NCBI RefSeq assembly: GCF_001429245.1
Contig: NZ_LMJE01000001.1
Span: 249,186-313,185 of the forward strand
Direction of reading: 5' to 3'
From: Rhizobium sp. Root274
Lineage (GTDB): Bacteria > Pseudomonadota > Alphaproteobacteria > Rhizobiales > Rhizobiaceae
DNA: 64,000 bases
Part shown: positions 46,095 to 55,163 of the stretch, piece by piece
How the letters are laid out: each line of letters starts with the position of its first letter
How positions within the stretch are numbered: the stretch's first letter is position 1
Notes under the pieces: model-generated
Databases searched by the model: none
What the model was told of the DNA's origin: nothing
What the model saw: the letters and a program-made list of their open reading frames with translations, nothing else
Position numbers and translations under genes: made by a program

Positions 46095-46343
46095 ATGGCT
46101 GATGCATCCTCTTCTCAGGCACGTCGTCCCTTCCATCGTCGTCGCAAGACCTGCCCCTTCTCGGGCGCCAATGCTCCGAAGATCGACTACAAGGACGTCC
46201 GCCTCCTGCAGCGCTACATTTCCGAGCGCGGCAAGATCGTACCGTCGCGTATCACTGCAGTTTCCCAGAAGAAGCAGCGCGAACTGGCCCAGGCCATCAA
46301 GCGCGCACGCTTCCTCGGCCTGCTGCCTTACGTCGTAGCGTAA
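46095..46343 (+). CDS. rpsR: 30S ribosomal protein S18
   Basis: The product is 82 aa and basic. The core [20 protein letters not shown] and [22 protein letters not shown] are the S18 signature. The N-terminus holds a single Cys (KTCPFSG). It heterodimerises with S6 in the 30S platform. AGGAGAAA lies before the ATG. Confidence 0.97.
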   Translation: MADASSSQARRPFHRRRKTCPFSGANAPKIDYKDVRLLQRYISERGKIVPSRITAVSQKKQRELAQAIKRARFLGLLPYVVA

Positions 46344-46531
46344 TCTGATCCGAAGCCTGCCGGCATTTGCTGGCGGGCTTCATCCCTTCCGCGTTGGGCG
46401 CGGATCGGAACCACTGCCTTCAGGCGCCGACCTTGATGCTGGCGACTTCAGGCGAAAACCCATGTTGGGGAAATCCTGCCACACGGCATGAAGACCTTCC
46501 CCTAACTGCTTCAACCGGCAGGACAGCGACG

Positions 46532-47503
46532 TTGAACAAACTGGATGCGAAATTGCTGATGACCGGCCTGCTTGCCGGTATTACCGCCGCCCTGCTGGTG
46601 CTGGGTGCTGCGGCGCAGCCGACGCTCGCCTCCATTCTTTATGCCGCGTCTGCCCTCCCCGTCCTGATCGTCGGCCTCGGCTGGGGCAACGCTGCCTCGA
46701 TCACCGCCATCCTGACGGCTGCCTTCCTCGGCACGATCAGCATGTCGCCGATGTTCGCCTTCGGCATGGCAATCTTCACGCTGGCGCCGGCCGGCTGGCT
46801 CGCGCATCTCTCCAGTCTCGCACGTCCGGCCTCCGAGATCGGTGGCCCCGATCATCTGATCGCCTGGTATCCCCTGTCTGACATTCTGCTGCAGCTCTGT
46901 GCCTTCGTCACCTTTGCCGTCGTCGCACTCGGCGTGATCATCGGCTTCGGCCCTGAATTCACCGACCAGCTGGTCGAGGCCATGACGCAGGCGATGAGCA
47001 GCCAGGATCCGTCGATGCTTCCGGATCCCGCCGCTCTTGAACAGCTGAAGCGCACCATGCTGGTGCTGCTGCCGATCATTCAGGGCGGCACCTGGGTGAT
47101 GCTGCTGTTCCTGATGTATTACGTGGCACAGCGCATCGTCTCCGCCTCCGGCCGGGCAAAGCGTCCGCGCGAAGACATCCCGTCTTCGCTGCGCATGAAC
47201 CGCAATGCCGTGTTCCTCTTTCTAGCCGGCATCATCGGCTGCTTCGTCGGCGGCGTACCGGCGATGATCGGGGCTACCGTCTGCGGCACCTTCGGCGCCG
47301 GCTTCCTGATGGCGGGCTTTGCCTCCATGCATCTTCGCACGCGCGGCAAGGACTGGCGCCTGCCGGCCCTCGTGCTCGCCTATCTGTCAACGGTCATGCT
47401 GCTGCCGTTGATCATTCCGCTCATCATCGGCCTGTCGGATACCCGCCGGACCGTTGCCCTCACCCCGGCCGCCAAGGCCGAGACACCAGACAACCCGAAT
47501 TGA
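46532..47503 (+). CDS. DUF2232 multi-pass membrane protein
   Basis: The product is 323 aa from a TTG at 46532 with AGGA upstream. The open frame extends to 46367, but that part has no membrane character. About eight hydrophobic segments, with a soluble loop near residues 155-180 (QDPSMLPDPAALEQLK). It matches the DUF2232 (YybS-like) family, which sits between rpsR and rplI in many rhizobia. The function is unknown; the stable place in a ribosomal operon suggests an essential-envelope or ribosome-linked role, which is inference. Confidence 0.82.
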   Translation: MNKLDAKLLMTGLLAGITAALLVLGAAAQPTLASILYAASALPVLIVGLGWGNAASITAILTAAFLGTISMSPMFAFGMAIFTLAPAGWLAHLSSLARPASEIGGPDHLIAWYPLSDILLQLCAFVTFAVVALGVIIGFGPEFTDQLVEAMTQAMSSQDPSMLPDPAALEQLKRTMLVLLPIIQGGTWVMLLFLMYYVAQRIVSASGRAKRPREDIPSSLRMNRNAVFLFLAGIIGCFVGGVPAMIGATVCGTFGAGFLMAGFASMHLRTRGKDWRLPALVLAYLSTVMLLPLIIPLIIGLSDTRRTVALTPAAKAETPDNPN

Positions 47504-47523
47504 CCACTGAAAGGAACTAAATC

Positions 47524-48099
47524 ATGGACGTCATTCTGCTCGAACGCATCGCCAAGCTTGGCCAGATGGGCGAAACCGTCAAGGTTCGCGACGGCTTCGC
47601 TCGTAACTTCCTGCTGCCGCAGGGCAAGGCGCTGCGCGCCAATGCTGCCAACAAGACCCGTTTCGAAGCCGAGCGCGCCACGCTCGAAGCTCGTAACCTC
47701 GAGCGCAAGTCGGAAGCCCAGAAGGTTGCCGATGTTCTCGACGGCAAGTCCTTCATCGTCGTCCGTTCGGCCGGCGAAACCGGCCAGCTCTACGGTTCGG
47801 TTGCTGCCCGTGACGTCGTCGAGATCCTGTCTGCCGAAGGCTTCAACATCGGCCGCAACCAGGTCGAGCTGAACACCCCGATCAAGGCCATCGGCCTGCA
47901 CAAGGTTGTCATCCACCTCCACGCCGAAGTCGAAATCTCGGTCGAGCTGAACGTTGCCCGTTCGGCTGAAGAAGCCGAGCGCCAGCTGAAGGGCGAAAGC
48001 CTGACCTCGGCCGACGCCATCTACGGCGTTGACGAAGATGCGCTGCGTCCGGAAGACTTCTTCGATCCGGAAGCCGACATGGACGGCGACGACGACTGA
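47524..48099 (+). CDS. rplI: 50S ribosomal protein L9
   Basis: The product is 191 aa against 149 in E. coli. The N-domain [21 protein letters not shown] and [10 protein letters not shown] is typical L9, joined by the long helix ([20 protein letters not shown]) to the C-domain. An extra C-terminal stretch of about 40 residues is very acidic ([22 protein letters not shown]). L9 spans the 50S surface and limits frameshifting. It ends the rpsF-rpsR-DUF2232-rplI operon. Confidence 0.96.
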   Translation: MDVILLERIAKLGQMGETVKVRDGFARNFLLPQGKALRANAANKTRFEAERATLEARNLERKSEAQKVADVLDGKSFIVVRSAGETGQLYGSVAARDVVEILSAEGFNIGRNQVELNTPIKAIGLHKVVIHLHAEVEISVELNVARSAEEAERQLKGESLTSADAIYGVDEDALRPEDFFDPEADMDGDDD

Positions 48100-48106
48100 T
48101 CCAGTC

Positions 48107-48170
48107 TTTTCGCCCTTAACGGCGAAAACAGAAGCCCGGCCCTGCTCTCGCAGGACCGGGCTTTTTCTTT
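48107..48170 (+). terminator. tandem hairpins ending the rpsF-rplI operon
   Basis: TTTTCGCC/GGCGAAAA (48107-48128) is followed by the strong stem AGCCCGG...CCGGGCT (48133-48162) and TTTTTCTTT. The second one is a clear rho-independent terminator. Confidence 0.85.
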
Positions 48171-48189
48171 GCGTCGAACTGTGCCGTAT

Positions 48190-49236
48190 TCAGGCTGGGT
48201 CGAGGCTCTTGTCGATCCTGACGACCACCGACATGCCCGGCGTCAGACTGGCTGCGGCGTCCTGCCCCTGCTCGATGGCGATGCGCACACCGACGCGCTG
48301 GGCGATCTTGACGAAGTTGCCGCTGGCATTGTCCGCCTTGATCACCGAAAACTCGGAGCCGGTGGCCGGCGAGAAGCGCTCCACCCGACCCTTCAGAACG
48401 TGGCGGTCGAGCGCATCGACGGTGATCTCGACCGGTTGTCCCACAGTCATTCCGGCGAGTTGCGTTTCCTTGAAGTTGGCGATGATCCAGACATCGGGGG
48501 GGACGACCGCCATTAACTGGGTCCCGGCGGCCACATACTGCCCGACGCGCACGCCGACCTCACCCAGTTTGCCTTCACGGGGCGCGCGGATCTCGGTGTT
48601 CGAGAGGTCGATCTTCGCCAGTTCAACGGAAGCTTCTGCATTGGCGACGGCCGCTTCCAGCGAGCCCCGGTTGACGATGATCGTCTGCAGGTCCTGACGG
48701 CTGACTTCAACGGCTGCCTTGGCTTGCGCCATGGCCGCACGAGCGCGGTCAAGGGCAGCATGGGCCACTTCCTGGGCGCTGGTCGTCACGACACCGCTCC
48801 GGATCAGGCTATCCTGCCGGTCGGCTTGTGACTGCGCCTGCTGAAGATCGGCATCGGCGGAATCAACAGCGGCCTCGCTGGAGGCGATGCGCGCCTTGGC
48901 AGCATTCTCCTGCTGGCGGGAATTGTCCAGCGAAGCCTTCTGCGTGGCGAGTGCGGCCTCTGCCTGTGCCAGTTTCTGGCGATAGATGCGGTCATCGATC
49001 CGGGCGAGCAACTGGCCCTTCTCCACGGCCTCGTAATCTTTCACCGGCACCTCGACGACGTAACCGCTTACCTGCGGGCTCATGGTGGTGACGTAACCGC
49101 GGACATAGGCATTGTCCGTCATCTCCACCGAGCTGGCGAAAGGTGGCAGGCGCCAGGCGTAGAGGACCAGGGAGGTGCCGAGAACTGCGCCGAGAATGAT
49201 CAGGATGGTGGCGGGGGTAAAAATCTTCTTCAACAT
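48190..49236 (-). CDS. EmrA/HlyD-type membrane fusion protein
   Basis: The product is 348 aa. One N-terminal membrane helix (ILIILGAVLGTSLVLYAW) is followed by the HlyD pattern: TDNAYVRGYVTTMSPQVSGYV, a long coiled coil (residues about 90-200), a lipoyl half-motif and LSNTEIRAPREGKLGEVGVRVG. It bridges the inner-membrane MFS pump to an outer-membrane channel. It follows the MFS gene after 21 nt and belongs to the marR-emrB-emrA operon. Confidence 0.92.
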   Translation of the reverse strand: MLKKIFTPATILIILGAVLGTSLVLYAWRLPPFASSVEMTDNAYVRGYVTTMSPQVSGYVVEVPVKDYEAVEKGQLLARIDDRIYRQKLAQAEAALATQKASLDNSRQQENAAKARIASSEAAVDSADADLQQAQSQADRQDSLIRSGVVTTSAQEVAHAALDRARAAMAQAKAAVEVSRQDLQTIIVNRGSLEAAVANAEASVELAKIDLSNTEIRAPREGKLGEVGVRVGQYVAAGTQLMAVVPPDVWIIANFKETQLAGMTVGQPVEITVDALDRHVLKGRVERFSPATGSEFSVIKADNASGNFVKIAQRVGVRIAIEQGQDAAASLTPGMSVVVRIDKSLDPA

Positions 49237-49257
49237 GGCGGTGGGTCCGTTTCGACG

Positions 49258-50916
49258 TCAGGATTGGGGGGAAAGCTCGGCCTTGGCGCTGCGCGAGGTG
49301 CGCAGCCAGCGCCAGGCGAGATGCACGAGCAGCACGGCAAGAGCCGCGGCCGTGACGACTGAGATCAAGAGAAAGGTATCGGTGTAGGCGAGCACGTAAG
49401 CCTCGCGGGTCACCTGCTGCGACAAAAGGGTCAGGCCTTCCGCATTGAGGATGGCGGGATCCGTGATCACCTTGCGATAGGCAGCCGCAAGCTGGCTTAC
49501 CCGCTGCGCCACGTCCGGCCGGGTCAGGAGGATGTTCTCGACCAGCACGTTCGAGTGAAACTTCTCGCGGATGGTAACGAAGCTGCCGAGCAGCGAGGTC
49601 ATCAGCATCGAGCCGGTGATCTGCGTGAACAGAAAAATGGCGATGAAGTTGACGACATAGGGCAAGCCCTTCTGCAGTGCGCCACCGAAGCCCTTGGCCA
49701 TGACCGGCGGCAGAAACATCGCTGCGCCGAAGGCGATCATGCTCTGGCTCAGATACATCTGTTCCGGCCGCGTCAGGTTGGTCGCCTGGCTGTCGAGATA
49801 GGCACCGCCGGCAATCAAAGCGAGTGCGATCACATGGGCCGTCTCGACATAACGCGACGACATCAGGACCATGCAGAAGAGCGCGCCGCCAATGGAGGCG
49901 AGCAGGACGAGCGACCAGAGCACGAATTGCTGGTCATTCAGCAGGCCGATCTGCTGGAAGAAGCTGACGGCAGTCGAGGACTGCTCTGAGGAGACGGCGC
50001 GGAAGACCAGGAGCACCGCTGCCATATGCAGATTGTCGCGCGAGAAGATCCAGCGGAAATCGAGCATGGGATTGCTGCGTCGCGATTCGATCAGGGCCGT
50101 CACCGTGATGAAGCCAATAGCGCAGGCCAGCAGCACGCCGAGCCACCAGGTTTCGAACCACCAGTAGAGCCGGCCCAAGCTGAGGAAGACGGCGAGACAG
50201 CCAATACCGATCGCCATCAGCAGATAGGAGACGATGTCCATGCGCTCGATCACCTTGGCGCGCGGCGGCGGGGTGAGCGGCAGGGCGTAAATAATGGCCA
50301 TGGAAATCAGCGCGAGGCCGAGCTCCAGCGTGTAGAGGGCATGCCAGCCATCGATCTCTAAGAGACCTGGCGAGACCATGCGGGCGAGCGGGGCTGCAAG
50401 CAGCGTGCCCATGAGGGCGACGTTCAGCCCCTGGCTAAGCTTCCTGTGCGCCGGGAAGGCCTCCAGCACGTAGAGAAAGCCGAGCGAGGAAATGGGTGCA
50501 GCCGCACAGCCGCTGATGAAGCGGACGACGAGTGCGGAATGCAGATCGCTGACAAAGAGATTGAGCAGCGAGGCCAGAACGAAGATAAGGATGCTCCACT
50601 CGGCGAAGGGCCTCAGCCCATATTGCGCTCTCACCTTGAACAGGGCGATCGACAGGGTGGCATAGGGTGCCATGTAGGCCGCCGACAGCCATGCTGCCTC
50701 GGCGACCGTCGCCGAGAACTCGCCCTGCAGCTGATAGAGATTGGCATTGACGATGTTCATGCCCATGCCCTGCGTGATGAACAGCAGCAGTCCGGATGCG
50801 ACGTAGATCACGGCGAGCCAGAGAGGCTTGGGCGGCGGCGGAGCGGGTGGCGCGGCCGGTGCCTGCTCGACAGTCGGGGAGACGCTCTCGGCGTTTGGTT
50901 CGGCAGCAGTGCTCAT
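49258..50916 (-). CDS. EmrB/DHA2-family MFS drug efflux transporter
   Basis: The product is 552 aa with about 14 transmembrane segments. The N-terminus is a Pro/Ala-rich cytoplasmic leader (residues 1-35), then the first helix. DHA2 features include the MFS loop WLSAAYMAPYATLSIALFKVRAQYGLRPFA and SNPMLDFRWIFSRDN. It exports hydrophobic or cationic compounds by proton antiport together with the adjacent EmrA-like protein. The start overlaps the MarR stop (ATGA). Confidence 0.92.
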   Translation of the reverse strand: MSTAAEPNAESVSPTVEQAPAAPPAPPPPKPLWLAVIYVASGLLLFITQGMGMNIVNANLYQLQGEFSATVAEAAWLSAAYMAPYATLSIALFKVRAQYGLRPFAEWSILIFVLASLLNLFVSDLHSALVVRFISGCAAAPISSLGFLYVLEAFPAHRKLSQGLNVALMGTLLAAPLARMVSPGLLEIDGWHALYTLELGLALISMAIIYALPLTPPPRAKVIERMDIVSYLLMAIGIGCLAVFLSLGRLYWWFETWWLGVLLACAIGFITVTALIESRRSNPMLDFRWIFSRDNLHMAAVLLVFRAVSSEQSSTAVSFFQQIGLLNDQQFVLWSLVLLASIGGALFCMVLMSSRYVETAHVIALALIAGGAYLDSQATNLTRPEQMYLSQSMIAFGAAMFLPPVMAKGFGGALQKGLPYVVNFIAIFLFTQITGSMLMTSLLGSFVTIREKFHSNVLVENILLTRPDVAQRVSQLAAAYRKVITDPAILNAEGLTLLSQQVTREAYVLAYTDTFLLISVVTAAALAVLLVHLAWRWLRTSRSAKAELSPQS

Positions 50917-51368
50917 GACTTCACCTTCCCCGCGTCCAACTGCTGCATGTTGCGCATCAGCCGGCGGACGACAGACAGAGCGGTCTCGATGTCTTCTGCG
51001 GAAATCTCTTCGGCGATCTGGCCGCGCAATTCACCTGCCAGCGCATGGACCCGTTTGAACGTCTCACGCCCGGCCGGGGTCATGTCGATCCGCTTCGCCC
51101 TGCGATCCGTCGCATCCTCGCTGCGCTGGATCAGGTCCTGCTTTTCCATTCCGTCCAGAACCCGCACCAGCGTCGGCGTCTCAATCTCCAGCTCTTCGGC
51201 CAGATCCTTCTGGGTGAGCGGTCCGCGCCGGGCGATGGCAAAGAGCGCGCGGGCGCGGGCGAGCGTCAGCCCCTCCTCCCGCACGGCGGCATCGAAGAAG
51301 GCTCTGAGCTTGCGATTGAACGCGGACATCTCGTCAAAGAGCTGTTCGTTCTGTGTGGCGCGTGACAT
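50913..51368 (-). CDS. MarR-family regulator of the efflux operon
   Basis: The product is 151 aa from the ATG at 51368 (51377 is an alternative). It has a winged helix core (LARARALFAIARRGPLTQKDLAEELEIETPTLVRVLDGMEKQDLI) and the MarR wing motif DRRAKRIDMTPAGRE. As the first gene of the operon overlapping the MFS gene, it should repress it and be released by a transported drug, as EmrR is. Confidence 0.92.
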   Translation of the reverse strand: MSRATQNEQLFDEMSAFNRKLRAFFDAAVREEGLTLARARALFAIARRGPLTQKDLAEELEIETPTLVRVLDGMEKQDLIQRSEDATDRRAKRIDMTPAGRETFKRVHALAGELRGQIAEEISAEDIETALSVVRRLMRNMQQLDAGKVKS

Positions 51369-51383
51369 TCGCTGCATTCCCAA

Positions 51384-51416
51384 TAATTAGCTTGCTATCT
51401 ATGTTGAGCCTAATTA
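51384..51416. promoter_or_regulatory. inverted repeat, putative MarR operator
   Basis: TAATTAG (51384-51390) and CTAATTA (51410-51416) are perfect arms 19 nt apart, and a short palindrome TAGCTTGCTA overlaps the left arm. It lies 15 bp upstream of the MarR start, where an autorepression operator is expected. Confidence 0.55.
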
Positions 51417-51443
51417 ATCCTTAGCTCGAGCTTTTCAAGCCTT

Positions 51444-51472
51444 TTGAAGCCATGGCTGCCATGCCTTACAAT
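51444..51472 (+). promoter_or_regulatory. dnaB promoter
   Basis: TTGAAG (51444-51449) and TACAAT (51467-51472) are separated by exactly 17 nt. The spacer contains AGCCATGGCT-type palindromic sequence. The transcript would have a leader of about 180 nt before dnaB. Confidence 0.5.
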
Positions 51473-51657
51473 CATGGCTACCGCAGCGATTCGCCCTTTA
51501 CCCCGTCAAGCATTTCCCGCCGATGCGCGAGAGCACCTGTTGATAACTGGGGACAAGCGGAAAAAGACGAGTGATGGGGAGACGCGTGTTGACTGTGGCA
51601 GCAGGGGTCGCCAAACCCTGATCCCACGCCCCCAACGATAAAGAAGCCCGGAACACC

Positions 51658-53163
51658 ATGATCGATGCCGTTCGCAACATTGCGCGCCCGCAGGCGCCTC
51701 AGGCCCCCGAACCGCTTTACCGGGAGGCGCCGAACAATATCGAAGCCGAGCAGGCGCTGCTCGGCGCGCTGTTGGTCAATAACGACGCCTATTACCGCGT
51801 CTCGGACTTCCTGAAAGCCGAACACCTCTACGAACCCCTGCACCGGAAGATTTTTGAGGTCGCCTCCGAAATCATCCGTATGGGCAAGACGGCAAACCCC
51901 GTCACCATCAAGACCTTCCTGCCGGCTGACCAGAAGGTCGGCGATCTGACCGTTGCGCAATATCTCGCGCGCCTCGCGTCCGAAGCCGTCACGATCATCA
52001 ATGCGGAGGACTATGGTCGCGCTATCTATGATCTCGCGCTGCGTCGCTCGCTGATCCAGATCGGCGAAGATGTCGTCAACATCGCGTATGACGCGCCGCT
52101 CGACATGCCGCCCCAGGCGCAGATCGAAGACACCGAACGGCGCCTCTTTGCGCTCGCCGAAAACGGCCGCTATGACGGCGGTTTCCAATCCTTCTCCGAT
52201 GCGGTCGCCCAGGCCGTCGACATGGCGGGTGCCGCCTTTGAGCGCGACGGCAACCTGTCGGGTATCTCAACCGGCATCAGCTCGCTCGATTCGAAGATGG
52301 GCGGGTTGCAGCGCTCCGACTTGATCGTGCTTGCCGGACGCCCGGGTATGGGTAAGACCTCGCTCGCCACCAACATCGCCTGGAATATCGCCGCGGCCTA
52401 TGAGCCGGAAGTCCTGCCCGATGGTTCCTTCAAGGCGAAGAACGGCGGCGTCGTCGGCTTCTACTCGCTCGAAATGTCGTCCGAACAGCTCGCCACCCGT
52501 ATCATGTCCGAGCAGACGGAAGTCTCCTCGTCCAAAATCCGCCGCGGTGAAATCACCGAACACGAATTCGAAAAGCTGGTCGGTTTTTCCCAGACCATGC
52601 AGAAGGTGCCGCTGTTCATCGACCAGACCGGTGGTATCTCGATTGCCCAGCTCTCGGCCCGTGCGCGCCGCCTGAAGCGCCAGCGCGGCCTCGACTGCCT
52701 GGTGGTGGACTATATCCAGCTGATGACGGGTGCCGGCAAGGCGGGTGAAAACCGCGTGCAGGAAATCACCCAGATCACCACGGGCCTGAAATCGCTCGGC
52801 AAGGAACTGGCCGTGCCGATCATCGCACTGTCGCAGCTGTCGCGTCAGGTGGAAAGCCGCGAAGACAAGCGCCCGCAGCTCTCCGACCTTCGCGAATCGG
52901 GCTCGATCGAGCAGGACGCCGACGTCGTGCTTTTCGTGTTCCGCGAGGAATATTACGTGAAGAACCTCGAGCCCCGCGATCTCTCCGATCCGAAATATCC
53001 GGAATGGGAAGCGCTGATGGACAAGGTGAAGGGCACGGCGGACGTGATCATCGCCAAGCAGCGTCACGGACCAACCGGCACCGTCAAGCTCGCCTTCCAG
53101 TCGGAATTCACCCGCTTCGCGGATTTGGCCGATCCGAGCTTCATTCAATACGAAGAGCCGTGA
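51658..53163 (+). CDS. dnaB: replicative DNA helicase
   Basis: The product is 501 aa. The N-terminal collar domain (PNNIEAEQALLGALLVNNDAYYRV) is followed by the RecA-like domain with Walker A GRPGMGKTS, the DYIQLM Walker B, LSQLSRQVE and ESGSIEQDADVV. No intein is present. DnaB unwinds DNA ahead of the replication fork as a hexamer. It is followed by its own terminator. Confidence 0.98.
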   Translation: MIDAVRNIARPQAPQAPEPLYREAPNNIEAEQALLGALLVNNDAYYRVSDFLKAEHLYEPLHRKIFEVASEIIRMGKTANPVTIKTFLPADQKVGDLTVAQYLARLASEAVTIINAEDYGRAIYDLALRRSLIQIGEDVVNIAYDAPLDMPPQAQIEDTERRLFALAENGRYDGGFQSFSDAVAQAVDMAGAAFERDGNLSGISTGISSLDSKMGGLQRSDLIVLAGRPGMGKTSLATNIAWNIAAAYEPEVLPDGSFKAKNGGVVGFYSLEMSSEQLATRIMSEQTEVSSSKIRRGEITEHEFEKLVGFSQTMQKVPLFIDQTGGISIAQLSARARRLKRQRGLDCLVVDYIQLMTGAGKAGENRVQEITQITTGLKSLGKELAVPIIALSQLSRQVESREDKRPQLSDLRESGSIEQDADVVLFVFREEYYVKNLEPRDLSDPKYPEWEALMDKVKGTADVIIAKQRHGPTGTVKLAFQSEFTRFADLADPSFIQYEEP

Positions 53164-53167
53164 GATC

Positions 53168-53192
53168 AAGGGCGCCGCGAGGCGCCCTTATC
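53168..53192 (+). terminator. dnaB terminator
   Basis: AAGGGCGCC, GCGA tetraloop, GGCGCCCTT (53168-53189): a 9-bp perfect stem right after the dnaB stop. Confidence 0.7.
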
Positions 53193-53201
53193 GTATCTGC
53201 G

Positions 53202-53504
53202 TCAGAGACCGGCAGCACGCAGGAGCGCCACAGAGACGACGCCGAGCGCGGCTGCTGGCAACAGCGATATACGCAGCGCCGCCAAGACCACCACCATGCA
53301 GCCAATGGTTTCCGGCCAGCCGGTAGCGAAGGCAGTCGGCGCGACGACTGCCATCAACACGGCGGGCGGCACGGTGGCCAGCGCCTTTTCGGCACCGGCA
53401 CCGAGTTTGATACGACGCATGATTAACGCGCCGGAGAAGCGGGTGAAGACGGTGGCTGCCATCATGGCGAGAATGGTGGCCAGCGTTGTGGGATCAAGTG
53501 TCAT
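53202..53504 (-). CDS. azlD: AzlD family branched-chain amino acid exporter subunit
   Basis: The product is 100 aa with about four hydrophobic segments, beginning MTLDPTTLATILAMMAATVFTRFSG and containing the AzlD-like KALATVPPAVLMAVVAP. AzlD is the small partner of AzlC. The open frame extends far upstream to 54011 only because it reads across azlC in another frame. Its ATG overlaps the azlC stop (ATGA). Confidence 0.9.
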   Translation of the reverse strand: MTLDPTTLATILAMMAATVFTRFSGALIMRRIKLGAGAEKALATVPPAVLMAVVAPTAFATGWPETIGCMVVVLAALRISLLPAAALGVVSVALLRAAGL

Positions 53505-54202
53505 GCCACCTGCTCCTTCTGTGCAAGTGGGATGAAGGCAGCCCCAAGGCCGGCAACCGCGCCCGCCGCGATATACCAAGCACCGGGCACCAGTGCGTGG
53601 ACGGTGAGCGCCGCCACACCGCTTGCGGCCAGCACCAGCCCGGTCTCCCTGCCCTTCCAGAAGCCTGTCAGCAGCACGATGAAGACTGCGGGAAAGGCGA
53701 AATCCAGGCCATAGCCGGCGATGTCGCCGATCAGCGCACCGAAGAGCGCGCCGGCAAGGGAGGACGCCACCCAGCCGAGATAAAAGGGCAACGCCAGCCC
53801 GAGATAGTAGGCGGGCGTCAAGGCCGTGGTCCTTGCTCGCGCTTCCGCCAGGGCCCAATTCTCGTCGGCCATGACAAAGAGCGTCGGCAGCTTCTGCCAG
53901 GGCCGGAAGAGGCCAAGGCTCCGCTCCAGCGAGGCGCCCATCAGCACATGGCGAAGATTGACCAGAAGGGCTGCGAAACCGAGTGCCGTCCAAGAGGCGG
54001 GATGCGTCCACAGATCCATGGCGACGAATTGCGAGCCGCCGGCAAAGACGAGCGCGCTCATCAACACGGTCTCCAGCGGCGACAAGCCGTTGCCGGTCGC
54101 GACCGCGCCGAAGACAAAGCCGATCGGTGCTGCCGCGATGATTAAGGGAAGAATGGCGCGAAAACCGTCGATGGATTCGCGTCGGAATGCATGGTCTTTC
54201 AT
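53501..54202 (-). CDS. azlC: AzlC family branched-chain amino acid exporter
   Basis: The product is 233 aa with about seven hydrophobic segments and the AzlC pattern AAPIGFVFGAVATGNGLS, MSALVFAGGSQFVAMDLW, NLRHVLMGASLE and FVMADENWALA. With AzlD it exports branched-chain or related amino acids through the inner membrane. AGGAGG precedes the ATG at 54202. The AraC gene upstream probably controls it. Confidence 0.93.
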   Translation of the reverse strand: MKDHAFRRESIDGFRAILPLIIAAAPIGFVFGAVATGNGLSPLETVLMSALVFAGGSQFVAMDLWTHPASWTALGFAALLVNLRHVLMGASLERSLGLFRPWQKLPTLFVMADENWALAEARARTTALTPAYYLGLALPFYLGWVASSLAGALFGALIGDIAGYGLDFAFPAVFIVLLTGFWKGRETGLVLAASGVAALTVHALVPGAWYIAAGAVAGLGAAFIPLAQKEQVA

Positions 54203-54246
54203 GGGACCTCCTGTTGGCGGAGCATCTATCTCCTTAGAAGGTCCGT

Positions 54247-54264
54247 CGTCTTGAAGAAAAGTGC
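54247..54264 (-). promoter_or_regulatory. 18-bp direct repeat copy 1, upstream of azlC
   Basis: CGTCTTGAAGAAAAGTGC (plus strand), 45 bp upstream of the azlC ATG. It is identical, in the same orientation, to the copy at 55164-55181 upstream of the AraC gene. It is the likely AraC-protein binding site for azlCD. Confidence 0.65.
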
Positions 54265-54270
54265 CTGATG

Positions 54271-55134
54271 TCAGCCAGCGCGGAAGACAGCGGGCGTCAG
54301 GCCGGTGCGCGCCTTGAACTGGCGTGTCAGATGTGCCTGATCGGCGAAGCCGCAGGCCTGGGCCGTGTCGGAGGGCGTGGCGCCACAGCGCAGGAGATGG
54401 CGCGCATGGCGGATGCGCAGATCGGTCTGGAAGGCGTGCGGCGTGATGAAATAGTGCTTGCGGAAAGCGCGGATCATATGGGCGCGGCTGAGGCCAGCAA
54501 CCTTCGCCAGTGTTTCCAACCCAAGCTCTCCAGTAAAATGTTCGGCGATATAATCACGCACCCGGCGCGTGGCCTTCGGCTCACCGTGATCGGGGGCGCG
54601 GATGATCTCGCTGCCATGGCGGGCAAACATGGTGGCGAGCACACAGTACATGCTTTCTTCGCCCTCCAGAGCGCTTGCCTGCCCTTCTTCCAGACGTCGA
54701 TGCGCAAGATTGAACGCGCGGGCCAGTTCCGGATCGGTGAGCAACTGTCGTCCAAAACTGGGGCTGCCGTGAAAGGCCTTGCCCGTGACGTCCTCGATGA
54801 TCTCGACCAGGAGTTCCGTATCCGGATAGATCATCCGGTAGCGGTATCCATTCGGCTCGCCGGGCTGGCCGTCATGCACTTCGCCGGGATTGATCAGGTA
54901 AAGCGCGCCCGGTCCGGTGAATTCCCTCGTGCCCCGGATGCTCGCCACCTGGCAGCCGTTCTCGATCGCGCCGATCGAGAAGGTGTCGTGTGAATGCGGC
55001 GAGAATTCGTGGGTGATGAAGGAGGCCGTCAGGCATTCCATCGCGCGAAAACGGTCGTCGCGCCAGAAGCGCGTTCGCTCGATTTGAGATACCGGATTGG
55101 CTTCGGCGGCCTGCTGCTGCGAAACACTGTGCAT
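54271..55134 (-). CDS. AraC-family regulator of azlCD
   Basis: The product is 287 aa from the ATG at 55134 (a GTG at 55158 is possible). The N-terminal cupin-type domain has HEFSPHSHDTFSIGAIENG and LYLINPGEVHDGQP. The C-terminal double helix-turn-helix is GLETLAKVAGLSRAHMIRAFRKHYFITPHAFQ and SDTAQACGFADQAHLTRQFKARTGLTP in family form. It is directly upstream of azlCD on the same strand and is flanked by two exact 18-bp repeats, consistent with autoregulation and control of azlCD by an amino acid. Confidence 0.9.
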   Translation of the reverse strand: MHSVSQQQAAEANPVSQIERTRFWRDDRFRAMECLTASFITHEFSPHSHDTFSIGAIENGCQVASIRGTREFTGPGALYLINPGEVHDGQPGEPNGYRYRMIYPDTELLVEIIEDVTGKAFHGSPSFGRQLLTDPELARAFNLAHRRLEEGQASALEGEESMYCVLATMFARHGSEIIRAPDHGEPKATRRVRDYIAEHFTGELGLETLAKVAGLSRAHMIRAFRKHYFITPHAFQTDLRIRHARHLLRCGATPSDTAQACGFADQAHLTRQFKARTGLTPAVFRAG

Positions 55135-55163
55135 AGCAGCATAATATCCGGCGGCCACATTTT

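Noticed and set aside
51537..51550. TGTTGATAA, one mismatch from a DnaA box, in the dnaB leader
   Set aside because: A single near-match box is expected by chance, and there is no cluster that would mark an origin or DnaA control.
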